Assembly (NCBI RefSeq): GCF_011440395.1
Contig: NZ_JAAOIX010000001.1
Span: 1,098,304 to 1,162,303 of the forward strand
DNA: 64,000 bases
Direction of reading: 5' to 3'
Source: Pseudomaricurvus alcaniphilus
GTDB lineage: Bacteria > Pseudomonadota > Gammaproteobacteria > Pseudomonadales > Cellvibrionaceae
The position numbers and the translations under genes are program-made. Within the stretch, counting starts at the first letter, position 1, and every line of letters starts with the position of its first letter. Shown in pieces: positions 56,258-64,000 of the stretch. Under the pieces are notes generated by a model. It was not told the origin of the DNA. It worked only from the letters and a program-made list of their open reading frames with translations, and searched no databases.

Positions 56258-57736
56258 TCAGTCCAGCTCCGCCGGCTGCGGCCGCAGCGCCTCTGTGTCG
56301 TGCTCGTCAATGTCAACCAGCGCCAGCAGTTCGGCGAACGACTGCTGCATGCACTCCATAAAAAACTGGATGTCCGGCAGGATCTCATTAGTCGAGGTAA
56401 TACTGAAGGACAGCTTGTGGTTGTAGGTCGGCGTGGCGATAAACAAGCCCATGCCATCCGCCAGCGGAGCCATCCCGTAAACATTAATGCATTTGGCGCC
56501 GTTCATATACATGGGCCGCGTGGGACCCGGCACGCTGGATACAAAGACATTACAAATTTTATCCGCCAACTTGCTTCTCGCCACCAGCCGGCTGGCTAGC
56601 GCCAGGGTGAAGCCCGGAAACTGTTTGGTCAAACTGGTGACCACCCGCACCGACGCGCCAGTTTTACCCTGCTTGGCCTCGTGGGTAAAGGCGCTGATAG
56701 CCGTCAGTCGTCGCAGCGGGTCTCTCTCACCCGTGAACAGATTGACGGTCATGGCCGCCAGGTGATTACCGCCGTCGTCGTCGCCACCGGAGCGGGAGCG
56801 CTTGGGGCGAGCGTTGATCGGTGTCCAGGCCACCAGTGGCTGGCTTGGCAATTCCTGGTGATGGAGCAAATAGCGCCGCAGGGCGCCACTGCAGACCGCC
56901 AGCGCCACGTCATTCACGGTGGCACCGTCAACACAACGCTTAATGCGGCGCAGGTCCGCCACCGCCACCGTCATCTGTTCAAACACCTTGTAGGGCGAGG
57001 TCTTTTGATTAAACCGGGTCAAGGGCACATTGAGGTTTTCATCCGGCTGCCCCGACCACATCATCCGCCGCACCATGGGAAAAATAGTGGGCACCGCACT
57101 CAACAGTGTATCGGCCATGCGCCAGGGGGAGCTCAAGTTGTTGCCGTAGGCATTGCTGACCATAGTGAACAAGTCCACCCTGGTTTCGGCGCTCGACTGC
57201 GGTTCCAGGTTGCGCAGTATGGGTTTGCCACTGGCATCGGCGTCGGAAATGGCCAGCAGGAAGCGCACCCCCGAGGCGCCGTCGATGGCACAGTGGTGCA
57301 CCTTGGTGACAATGGCGTAGGCACCGGGAGGAAAGCCTTCCAGTTGGCCGAGGCCATCGATCATTTTTATCCCCCAGGGCGGCCGCTCCATATCCAGGGG
57401 TTCACTGTGATAGCGGCCAACCATATCGCAAAACTTGCGCCAGCTGGCACCCCGGGGCAGTCGGGCGTAGGACACGTGGGCGTGAAAATCAAAATTCTTG
57501 TCGGTCACCCAATAGGGAAAATCGAGATCCATGGGCACCCGCTGCAAACGCCGGGTGAAAATTTTCGAGAAATGCAGGCGGCCCTGCAGGTGGCGCAAAA
57601 AATCATCGTAACTGACCTCGCCGCCAACTGCGCTGGCCGGGTCATAGATACAGATTGAGGTGATATAGCCGAGGTTCTTCCCGGTTTCCAGATAGAGAAA
57701 CTGCGCATCGTCGGCGGAAAGCTGCTGTATTGCCAT
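56258..57736 (-). CDS. Wax ester synthase/diacylglycerol acyltransferase (WS/DGAT)
   Basis: 492 residues. The catalytic HHxxxDG motif is HHCAIDG (His-147, His-148, Asp-152, Gly-153), and the tail carries PGPTRPMYMNGA and YNHKLSFSITST. Such enzymes esterify fatty acyl-CoA with fatty alcohols or diacylglycerol to form neutral-lipid droplets. Close to gpsA and the PHA-system genes, in line with a carbon-storage locus. Confidence 0.93.
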   Translation of the reverse strand: MAIQQLSADDAQFLYLETGKNLGYITSICIYDPASAVGGEVSYDDFLRHLQGRLHFSKIFTRRLQRVPMDLDFPYWVTDKNFDFHAHVSYARLPRGASWRKFCDMVGRYHSEPLDMERPPWGIKMIDGLGQLEGFPPGAYAIVTKVHHCAIDGASGVRFLLAISDADASGKPILRNLEPQSSAETRVDLFTMVSNAYGNNLSSPWRMADTLLSAVPTIFPMVRRMMWSGQPDENLNVPLTRFNQKTSPYKVFEQMTVAVADLRRIKRCVDGATVNDVALAVCSGALRRYLLHHQELPSQPLVAWTPINARPKRSRSGGDDDGGNHLAAMTVNLFTGERDPLRRLTAISAFTHEAKQGKTGASVRVVTSLTKQFPGFTLALASRLVARSKLADKICNVFVSSVPGPTRPMYMNGAKCINVYGMAPLADGMGLFIATPTYNHKLSFSITSTNEILPDIQFFMECMQQSFAELLALVDIDEHDTEALRPQPAELD

Positions 57737-57833
57737 TGAACTCCTTTAAACCCCTGGTACCATTCCGCTGCAGGTCAATTGGCGGCAAGTTTAACCAGCA
57801 AAAATCAATCCAGCCACCCGCCGCGCCGGCTCT

Positions 57834-58658
57834 TCAATTCTTGCTGTCCCTGCCACCTTCTTTGCTCCCGGCCGCTTTGCCCGTCCCGGTTTTTTCACCG
57901 CTCGCCGTACCGCGCGGGTCTTCGTCTTTGGCCTTCATTTCCTCCAGCTTGAGTTCTTGCTGGGCCACAAAGTGCAGCGCCATATCGAACGACTTGCGGG
58001 TAAAATCCAGGACCTGGTTAAAGCCCTCCTCCGACAGTTTCCGCGCCGCATCCCTGCTGCGGTAGATTTGCACGAACTGCAGCTCCCGTTCCGCCTGCAC
58101 CACCAGGGTATCCAGACCCACGGCGTGGAGCATTTTCCAGATGCGCGGGCTGTAGACCCGCGAGTACTTCATAATAAAGGGAATCGGGTCGTTGCGGGCA
58201 TAGAACGACGACAGGCGCAGCAGTACTTCAAACGGCAGGGCGGCCTTGCCCTCCTCCACGCTGCGCAGCAAGTCCACATCGTGCAGGTCTATGGCCTTCG
58301 ACACTTCCTCGATGCTGATGCCCGCCACCTCGCGCAGGTCCTTCAGTGAAGTACCCGCCTTGCCGATAAGTTCCATTTGCTCGGGGGTGTTCTTGAACAC
58401 TTTGGAGGTGGTATCGCGAGTTTTGCGCGCCGCAAACTTGACCGCCTGCGCCGACAGCTCGGAAACGCCCCCCAACAGCGCAGCAAATGCGCCCTCAAAG
58501 GGCCGCTCACTGGCAGCGCTGCGCTCTTCCCCCGAACTGCCCGACGACGGCCGAGCGCGCCCCCTGACCGGATCAACTCCGTCGCCCGGCACTTTTTCCG
58601 CACCGCGATTGGAATCCCGCGTCGGGCTGTCACCATCGCCAGGCAGGTCGTCGTCCAT
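57834..58658 (-). CDS. Helix-turn-helix protein of unknown role beside the PHA-system gene
   Basis: 274 residues. A charged, Ser/Pro/Arg-rich N-terminal part (about 1-50) is followed by a hydrophobic GAFAALLGGVSELSAQAVKF stretch, then an XRE-like helix-turn-helix (about 104-140: LKDLREVAGISIEEVSKAID), a helical part with many aromatic residues, and a Lys/Gly-rich tail. Starts at ATG 58658 nine bases after the PHA-system gene; operon likely. I do not recognise a named family; DNA or granule-protein binding is possible. Confidence 0.75.
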   Translation of the reverse strand: MDDDLPGDGDSPTRDSNRGAEKVPGDGVDPVRGRARPSSGSSGEERSAASERPFEGAFAALLGGVSELSAQAVKFAARKTRDTTSKVFKNTPEQMELIGKAGTSLKDLREVAGISIEEVSKAIDLHDVDLLRSVEEGKAALPFEVLLRLSSFYARNDPIPFIMKYSRVYSPRIWKMLHAVGLDTLVVQAERELQFVQIYRSRDAARKLSEEGFNQVLDFTRKSFDMALHFVAQQELKLEEMKAKDEDPRGTASGEKTGTGKAAGSKEGGRDSKN

Positions 58659-58667
58659 TTCGTATTC

Positions 58668-58952
58668 CTAGTGCAAATGTTCGTCTAAGTAGTTGTCGAT
58701 CTCTTTTCGCAAAGGTCGTTCAAACATGGAGGCCAATAACCCCAGCTTCACTTTTAACAGTAGCTGGTCGGGCTGCACCGTGAGGGTGCCACTGATGCCT
58801 TTCGGGGCACAGCTAAAGTTGACTACATTTTCCCCTTGCCATGCGTGATCGACGCCAAAATCTTTCTCCAGCACCTCAACCAGATCTTCGGCGGCGACTC
58901 TCACCTCCTCAATCGACATATTGTGCGCTCTTTTTATATCTATTAAAGCCAT
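58668..58952 (-). CDS. Polyhydroxyalkanoic acid system family protein (PHA_gran_rgn)
   Basis: 94 residues with the family pattern: MALIDIKRAHNMS start, basic face, and the ending LRKEIDNYLDEHL. The family occurs near pha genes, but its molecular function is not established. ATG 58952; the frame extends 15 codons upstream. Confidence 0.82.
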   Translation of the reverse strand: MALIDIKRAHNMSIEEVRVAAEDLVEVLEKDFGVDHAWQGENVVNFSCAPKGISGTLTVQPDQLLLKVKLGLLASMFERPLRKEIDNYLDEHLH

Positions 58953-59357
58953 CTTCGATAATACCCGTTTTTCAGTGGATGTAACTATCAATACCATCTA
59001 TCTTGCCCAATGATACAACTGGCGCCGTAGTTTGGGAAATTTGGATGCCAGCCGGAGCGCCGGCTATCGTCAACAGCAAGTGCCGCTCTGGTGGTCGGCC
59101 AAGGCCATGCCATAGGGGTGGCTATAGATCGACGAGCTCGCCAATCTTAAAACGCTTCGACGACAATAACAGGGCCGACCGGTAGTCCGTTTGCAGCTTG
59201 CCAGGCAGAGTAACATTGGCAGCGCAAGCTGCAGCAAAGCAACCGGAAACCATGCTGCTACTGGTCACAGGGCATCTGGCATTTTTCCAGCAACAAGGTT
59301 ACCCTCCCTGCCGGGCAAGGTAGCTGGTTTTATGGCACTAGAGGAGTATTTTAGGTA
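58953..59357. other. 405-bp non-coding region upstream of the RND adaptor
   Basis: Divergent promoter region between the PHA-system gene and the efflux genes. I see no clear operator, terminator or gene. Confidence 0.4.
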
Positions 59358-60476
59358 ATGAATAAACGCCGTTGGCTGCTCACCCTTGCCGCCTGCCTGC
59401 TGGTTTTCGCCGCCCTCGCCGGTTACAAATATATGCAGATCCGGGCGGCCATCGCCTTTGGTGAGTCCTATCCGGAGCCATCGGCAACGGTCGAGGCGCT
59501 CACCGCGTCAATCTACCCCAGTGAAACCAGCGTTACCACCATCGGCGAACTCATCGCCCCCCAGTCCATCGAGCTGCGCAATGAACTGGAGGGCCGCATC
59601 AGTTATGTGGGCTTTCGCTCCGGCGCGGAGGTTAGCAGCGGCGCCATCCTGTTGCAGTTGGACACCCGTGAGGAGCAGGCGCGACTCAAGGCCGCAGAGG
59701 CCAGGGCCAACCTTGCCAGGCTCGACCTGGAGCGAGCCAAAAAACTGCTGGCCAATAATACCGTGAGCCAGGAACGGGTTGACCAGGCGGCAGCGGAATT
59801 CGACGTGGCACGGGCCAATATTCGCGAACTGGAAGCGATTATCGACAAGAAAACCATCCGCGCACCATTCAATGCCCGCACCGGCTTGCACCAGCTGGAA
59901 GTGGGAGAGTTCCTTGAGAGCAATACTCACATCACCACCCTGGTAGGGCTCAACGACTTCAGCTGGGTAGACTTCAGCTTGCCCGTCACCTACCGATCAG
60001 TGGGCCCAGGCACGCCAGTGCGGGTTACCCTGCCCGGTGAAACAGCGGCCAGCATTGACGGCCAGGTCATCGCCATCGATGCCACCGTGTCGGCCAGCAC
60101 CCGCAGCCGGCGCTTTCGCGCTCGCCTGGAACAAGCCGGGCTGCCACCCAACTCGCTGGCCAATGTCGAAGTGATTATCGGCACCAGTGACAAGGTGCAG
60201 ATCCCGGTCACCGCCGTCCAGCACGATGTCCTCGGGACGTATGTCTATCGGCTGGAGCCGGATGAGCACACTAATGCCTACCGCGCACGGCGCCAGGCCA
60301 TTGTGCTGGGCCGGGAAGACCGGCAAACCGTGGTGGTAGAGAGCGGACTCAGCGCCGGCCAGCTGATTGCCACCCAGGGATCGTTCAAGCTGCGCAGCGG
60401 CCTGCTCACTTATGTTAGTGAGCGAAAAGTTGGTGAACGCAAGCCCCCCTCCCAACCCCGGCTGGGCGGAGGTTAA
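59358..60476 (+). CDS. RND efflux periplasmic adaptor (membrane fusion protein)
   Basis: 372 residues: N-terminal membrane anchor (about 5-23, LLTLAACLLVFAALAGYKY), lipoyl-type half motifs around a coiled coil (TREEQARLKAAEARANLARLDLERAKKL), and beta-barrel part. It bridges the inner-membrane pump (next gene, one base away) to an outer-membrane TolC-type channel not encoded here. Substrate unknown. Confidence 0.93.
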   Translation: MNKRRWLLTLAACLLVFAALAGYKYMQIRAAIAFGESYPEPSATVEALTASIYPSETSVTTIGELIAPQSIELRNELEGRISYVGFRSGAEVSSGAILLQLDTREEQARLKAAEARANLARLDLERAKKLLANNTVSQERVDQAAAEFDVARANIRELEAIIDKKTIRAPFNARTGLHQLEVGEFLESNTHITTLVGLNDFSWVDFSLPVTYRSVGPGTPVRVTLPGETAASIDGQVIAIDATVSASTRSRRFRARLEQAGLPPNSLANVEVIIGTSDKVQIPVTAVQHDVLGTYVYRLEPDEHTNAYRARRQAIVLGREDRQTVVVESGLSAGQLIATQGSFKLRSGLLTYVSERKVGERKPPSQPRLGGG

Positions 60477-60477
60477 G

Positions 60478-63400
60478 GTGAGCAGAGCCTATGGCAGCCC
60501 CGGCTTTATGGATATTTTTGTCACCCGGCCGGTACTGGCGGCGGTGCTTTGCCTGATTCTGGTATTGGCCGGCGCCCGCGCCGCGCTGGAAATCCCGGTG
60601 TTGCAGTTCCCCAAAATCGAGAGTTCCGCCCTGGTCGTTTCCACCAGCTACGTGGGCGCCTCCGCCGAGGTGGTGCAGGGGTTTATCACCGACCCCGTTG
60701 AGCGCGTCGCCGCCACGGTCCCAGGGGTGGACTATGTGGATTCCAGCACCCTGGCCGGGCTCAGCACGGTCACCGTATGGCTGCGCCTCAACGAGAACAG
60801 CACCGACGCGCTGGCCGAACTATCCTCAAGGCTGGACCAGATTCGCTTTGAATTGCCCGCCGGCGCCGAGGACCCGTCAGTGCGGGTGGAGCGCGCCGAT
60901 CGCAGCGGTGCGGTCTTCTACCTGGATGTAGCCACCGGGGATTATTCCCGCGCCGCGGTCACCGATTACCTGGTGCGCAACGTCAACCCCATACTCGCCT
61001 CCATCCCGGGAGTGCAGCGCATCGGCCTCGAGGGCGGCCGCAACCCGGCCATGCGAGTCTGGATCGACCCGGCCAAAATGCTGGCCCTGAACGTCAGCGC
61101 CACCGACGTGCAGCGCGCCCTGGTCAGCAACAATATCATTGCCGCCATTGGCCGCAGCGAAAACAGCCAGCAGCGCATGAACCTGTTGACCAACACCACC
61201 CTGCAAACGGTGGCCGATTTCGAACAACTGGTGGTGCGCAAGTCTGGCAACGCCCTGATCTACCTGAAAGACATCGCCCGCATCGAGCTGGGCGAAGAAG
61301 AGGGCGAATTCACCGCGCGCCAGAGCCATGCCGATACGGTGTATATATCGGTGTGGCCCCTGCCCGGGGCCAACGAAATCGCCATCGGTGACCGTCTTTA
61401 TGAACGGCTGGACCAGATCAATCCGACCCTGCCCGACGGGCTGTACATCAACCAGGCCTATGATGGCACGCTGTATATGCGCGACGCCATCCAGGAAATT
61501 TTTACCACCCTGCTGGAGACCATTGTGCTGGTGGGCCTGGTGGTGGTGCTGTTGATGGGCTCCTTTCGCACCGCCCTGGTGCCGCTGGTCACCATTCCCA
61601 TCTCCCTGCTCGGTGCCACCGCAGTGATCACCTTGATGGGCTTTTCCCTCAATCTGCTCACCATTCTGGCCATCGTCCTGTCGGTGGGCCTGGTGGTGGA
61701 CGACTCCATCGTGGTGGTGGAGAACGTCTCCCGCTACATGCGCGAAGGCAAATCCCGGCTGCAGGCGGCACTGGCCAGTTCGCGCCAATTACTGTCGCCC
61801 ATTATTGGCATGACTATTACCCTGGCGGTGGTCTACGCCCCCATCGGTTTCCTCTCCGGCCTCACCGGTGTGCTGTTCAAGGAATTCACCTTCACCCTGT
61901 CGGTGGCGGTGCTGATCTCCGGTGTTGTCGCCCTCACCCTGTCCCCTATTATGAGCGCCTACGCCAACCCTGAGGGCGGCCGGGAAGCGGGCATGACTCG
62001 CTGGGTAAACCAGCGCTTCGATCGCCTGCACCGCTGGTACGGACAGCTGCTGAACCATATTTTTAGCTGGCAAAAACAGATTCTCGCTGCAGCGGTGTTT
62101 ATCACCCTGCTGGCGATACCGTTCCAGCTGTTTTCGCAAAAGGAACTGGCCCCCATCGAGGACCAGAGTTCCATCAACATTATCGTCGAAGGCCCACCCA
62201 GCGCCTCACTGGAGTACAGCAGTGACTATATGCGCGACGTGATTGAGCAGCTGCTGCAGACGCCGGACACCCAGTATATCTGGCAAATCATTCGCGCCAA
62301 CGCCGGCTTTGGCGGCATCATTTTTGAGCCACCGTCGGAACGGGAACAAAGTGTGCAGGAGGTGCTGCCGCAGGTGTATGCCCAGGCCTCCGAAATTACC
62401 GGGTTGCGGGTCTTCCCGATATTGTTCCCGGCCCTGCCCACCGCCGGCCAGTTTGACGTCGAACTGGTGGTGCAGTCGCCGCGGCCGCTGGAGGAAATGC
62501 GGCCCTACGCCGACCAGCTGATCAGCGCCGGTTACCAGAGCGGCAAGTTTATGTTTGTCGATACCGACCTTAAAATCGACCTCCCCCAGGTGCGCTTTAT
62601 CCTCGACCGCGAGCGCATTGCCGACCTGGGCATGGACCTGGCCTCGGTCAGCCAGCAGCTCAGCGTTTTGCTGTCCGGCAATTATGTCAACCGCTTCGAC
62701 CTGAACGGCAAGGCCTACCAGGTGATTCCCATGGTGGAGGGCCACAGCCGGCCGGACCCCGAGGCGCTGCTGGAATTGCAGTTGCGCACCCCGGCCGGAG
62801 AGCTGGTCTCGGTAGGATCCATCGCCTCGCTGGAGCACTCGGTCGCCCCCAGGGTGCTGGGCAAATTCCAGCAGAAGAACGCCTTCCGCATCTTTGGCGG
62901 CGTCCTGCCCGGCACCACCAAGGAGCAGGCGCTAGCCACCCTGGAAGCCGCTGCCGCTGACATCCTGCCGCCGGAGTACACCATCGACTACGCCGGCGAA
63001 TCCCGCCAGCTGCGCCAGGAGGGCAACACCCTCGCTGGCATTCTGGCGGTCGCGCTGGTGTTCGTCTACTTCGTCCTCGCCATCCAGTTCAACAGCTTTC
63101 GCGACCCGCTGGTGGTGTTGCTGGGCTCCGTGCCACTGGCCCTGGCCGGCGCCATGCTGTTCCCCTTCCTGGGCTGGACCACCATCAACATCTATTCTCA
63201 AATCGGTTTTATCACCCTGGTGGGGCTGGTGGCAAAAAACGGCATCCTGATCGTGGAGTTCGCCAACCACCTGCAGGCCGAGGGCCTCAGCAAACTGCAA
63301 GCCATCAAAAGCGCCGCCGAAACCCGCCTGCGCCCGGTGCTGATGACCACCGCCGCCACCGCCCTCGGCCACTTCCCGCTGGTACTGGTCTCCGGCGCCG

Positions 63401-63579
63401 GCGCCGAGGCGCGCAACAGCATCGGCATCATCCTGGTGGCGGGCATGCTCATCGGTACCCTCTTCACCCTGTTTGTTTTGCCCTGCCTCTATATGCTGAT
63501 TGCCAAGGCCCACGAGCAGGACGAAATTGACCCCGACCACGAAGCCGACAAGGACTCGACCGTAAGCTACGCCACCTGA
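60478..63579 (+). CDS. RND family multidrug/efflux inner-membrane transporter
   Basis: Proton-driven HAE1-type pump, 1033 residues with twelve TM segments expected. Family motifs present: FVTRPVLAAVLCLILV (TM1), GLVVDDSIVVVEN (TM4 proton-relay Asp pair) and the TM10-11 region GFITLVGLVAKNGILIVEF. GTG 60478 follows GGAGG, one base after the adaptor stop, so the two are translated together. An ATG ten codons inside is possible. Confidence 0.94.
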   Translation: MSRAYGSPGFMDIFVTRPVLAAVLCLILVLAGARAALEIPVLQFPKIESSALVVSTSYVGASAEVVQGFITDPVERVAATVPGVDYVDSSTLAGLSTVTVWLRLNENSTDALAELSSRLDQIRFELPAGAEDPSVRVERADRSGAVFYLDVATGDYSRAAVTDYLVRNVNPILASIPGVQRIGLEGGRNPAMRVWIDPAKMLALNVSATDVQRALVSNNIIAAIGRSENSQQRMNLLTNTTLQTVADFEQLVVRKSGNALIYLKDIARIELGEEEGEFTARQSHADTVYISVWPLPGANEIAIGDRLYERLDQINPTLPDGLYINQAYDGTLYMRDAIQEIFTTLLETIVLVGLVVVLLMGSFRTALVPLVTIPISLLGATAVITLMGFSLNLLTILAIVLSVGLVVDDSIVVVENVSRYMREGKSRLQAALASSRQLLSPIIGMTITLAVVYAPIGFLSGLTGVLFKEFTFTLSVAVLISGVVALTLSPIMSAYANPEGGREAGMTRWVNQRFDRLHRWYGQLLNHIFSWQKQILAAAVFITLLAIPFQLFSQKELAPIEDQSSINIIVEGPPSASLEYSSDYMRDVIEQLLQTPDTQYIWQIIRANAGFGGIIFEPPSEREQSVQEVLPQVYAQASEITGLRVFPILFPALPTAGQFDVELVVQSPRPLEEMRPYADQLISAGYQSGKFMFVDTDLKIDLPQVRFILDRERIADLGMDLASVSQQLSVLLSGNYVNRFDLNGKAYQVIPMVEGHSRPDPEALLELQLRTPAGELVSVGSIASLEHSVAPRVLGKFQQKNAFRIFGGVLPGTTKEQALATLEAAAADILPPEYTIDYAGESRQLRQEGNTLAGILAVALVFVYFVLAIQFNSFRDPLVVLLGSVPLALAGAMLFPFLGWTTINIYSQIGFITLVGLVAKNGILIVEFANHLQAEGLSKLQAIKSAAETRLRPVLMTTAATALGHFPLVLVSGAGAEARNSIGIILVAGMLIGTLFTLFVLPCLYMLIAKAHEQDEIDPDHEADKDSTVSYAT

Positions 63580-63704
63580 TTCCCACCTCGCGCTAAAAAG
63601 TGCGGCGGCCGCCAACTAAAATATTGGCAAAGGGTTGACAGCCCTCAACCGGGTGATAGAATGCGCGCTCTCGAAACGACCAACCCACCGGTCAACAGAG
63701 AATT

Positions 63705-63780
63705 GGGGCCATAGCTCAGCTGGGAGAGCGCAACACTGGCAGTGTTGAGGTCAGCGGTTCGATCCCGCTTGGCTCCACCA
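63705..63780 (+). tRNA. tRNA-Ala (GGC)
   Basis: 76 bases with CCA encoded. Acceptor GGGGCCA pairs with TGGCTCC; the anticodon GGC (63738-63740) sits in a normal seven-base loop. Followed at once by a 111-bp repeat that repeats its 3' end. Confidence 0.96.
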
Positions 63781-64000
63781 ATTCAAGACCCTCATGCCGC
63801 AAGGCATGGGGGTTTTTATTGGTGTAGCCATGCGGGTGAGAATCGCTGATGCGGTTTGATACCGCCGGGGCGCGCAGCCTTGGCTCCACCAATTCAAGAC
63901 CCTCATGCCGCAAGGCATGGGGGTTTTTATTGGTGTAGCCATGCGGGTGAGAATCGCTGATGCGGTTTGATACCGCCGGGGCGCGCAGCCTTGGCTCCAC
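63771..64000 (+). repeat. 111-bp tandem repeat containing a copy of the tRNA-Ala 3' end and a terminator
   Basis: GGCTCCACC-AATTCAAG occurs at 63771 and 63882, and its first part again at 63993, at exact 111-bp steps; the two complete units are identical as far as I can read. Each unit contains the tRNA 3' terminus, a terminator hairpin (CCTCATGCCGCAAGGCATGGGG, then T5) and a segment GAGAATCGCTGATGCGG. Each unit follows from the tRNA end, so the array may be an integration footprint or an unequal-crossover product. The array continues beyond the window. Confidence 0.9.

Noticed and set aside
63716..64000. Minus-strand open frame through the tRNA-Ala and the 111-bp repeats, with the sequence SGIEPLTS
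   Set aside because: It is the antisense of tRNA-Ala and of the repeats; this peptide is a well-known spurious translation opposite tRNA genes.

Overview
The window looks like chromosomal DNA of a marine-type gammaproteobacterium related to Pseudomonadales/Cellvibrionales. This is inferred from the gene order gyrA-pheA-tyrA/aroA, the fused tyrA-aroA, the mtaD-ubiG-mupP-yciK block next to gyrA, a GacA-box small RNA, a wax-ester-synthase family enzyme and PHA genes, and moderate-to-high GC. It holds mostly ordinary chromosomal genes plus a rich catabolic region. There is no prophage, IS element or CRISPR array.

Region 1 (1-24.5 kb) is an arylacetate/aromatic amine catabolic island. It has phenylacetyl-CoA genes (paaJ partial, paaI, paaG, paaY, paaZ and, separated, paaK). 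It has a homogentisate block: a MarR regulator, an MBL-fold protein, a flavin hydroxylase with a small DUF2783-like partner, hmgA, fahA and maiA. It also has a tryptophan-tryptophylquinone aromatic amine dehydrogenase cluster (aauB, E, D, A plus two c-type cytochromes) with an aldehyde dehydrogenase, a TonB-dependent receptor and a divergent TetR regulator. Together they suggest: aromatic amine to arylacetaldehyde (AADH) to arylacetate (ALDH), then either activation by PaaK into the paa route or ring hydroxylation to homogentisate and on to fumarate plus acetoacetate. A 12-bp sequence repeated exactly upstream of the hydroxylase and of paaK suggests common control.

Region 2 (24.7-46 kb) is housekeeping: tRNA-Asn, ihfB, a GGA-rich RsmZ/CsrB-like small RNA behind a GacA-type box, a 1256-residue SdrD-repeat surface protein, rpsA, lapB, lapA, cmk, pyrF, a ComEA-like protein, rmlDCAB, tyrA-aroA, pheA and gyrA. 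Relative to the pseudomonad gyrA-pheA-aroA-cmk-rpsA-ihfB series it has been opened at several points.

Region 3 (46-64 kb) reads mostly rightward: mtaD, ubiG, mupP-like, yciK, a YdjM-type protein, a YebC/YeeN protein, a DUF1223 protein, a DUF523/DUF1722 protein behind a light-regulator-like palindrome, a PhaD-like regulator with a phasin, gpsA, a wax ester synthase/DGAT, a helix-turn-helix protein with a PHA-system protein, an RND efflux pair, and tRNA-Ala followed by a 111-bp tandem repeat carrying the tRNA 3' end.

The most notable non-gene signals are the GacA-box small RNA (about 25.7-25.92 kb), the shared operator-like 12-mer, the 97-bp palindrome near 6.1 kb, several unrelated short tandem repeats beside genes (one crossing the phasin stop codon), and the tRNA-Ala-linked repeat at the right edge. 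Functions are inferred from sequence reading; no database search was run.
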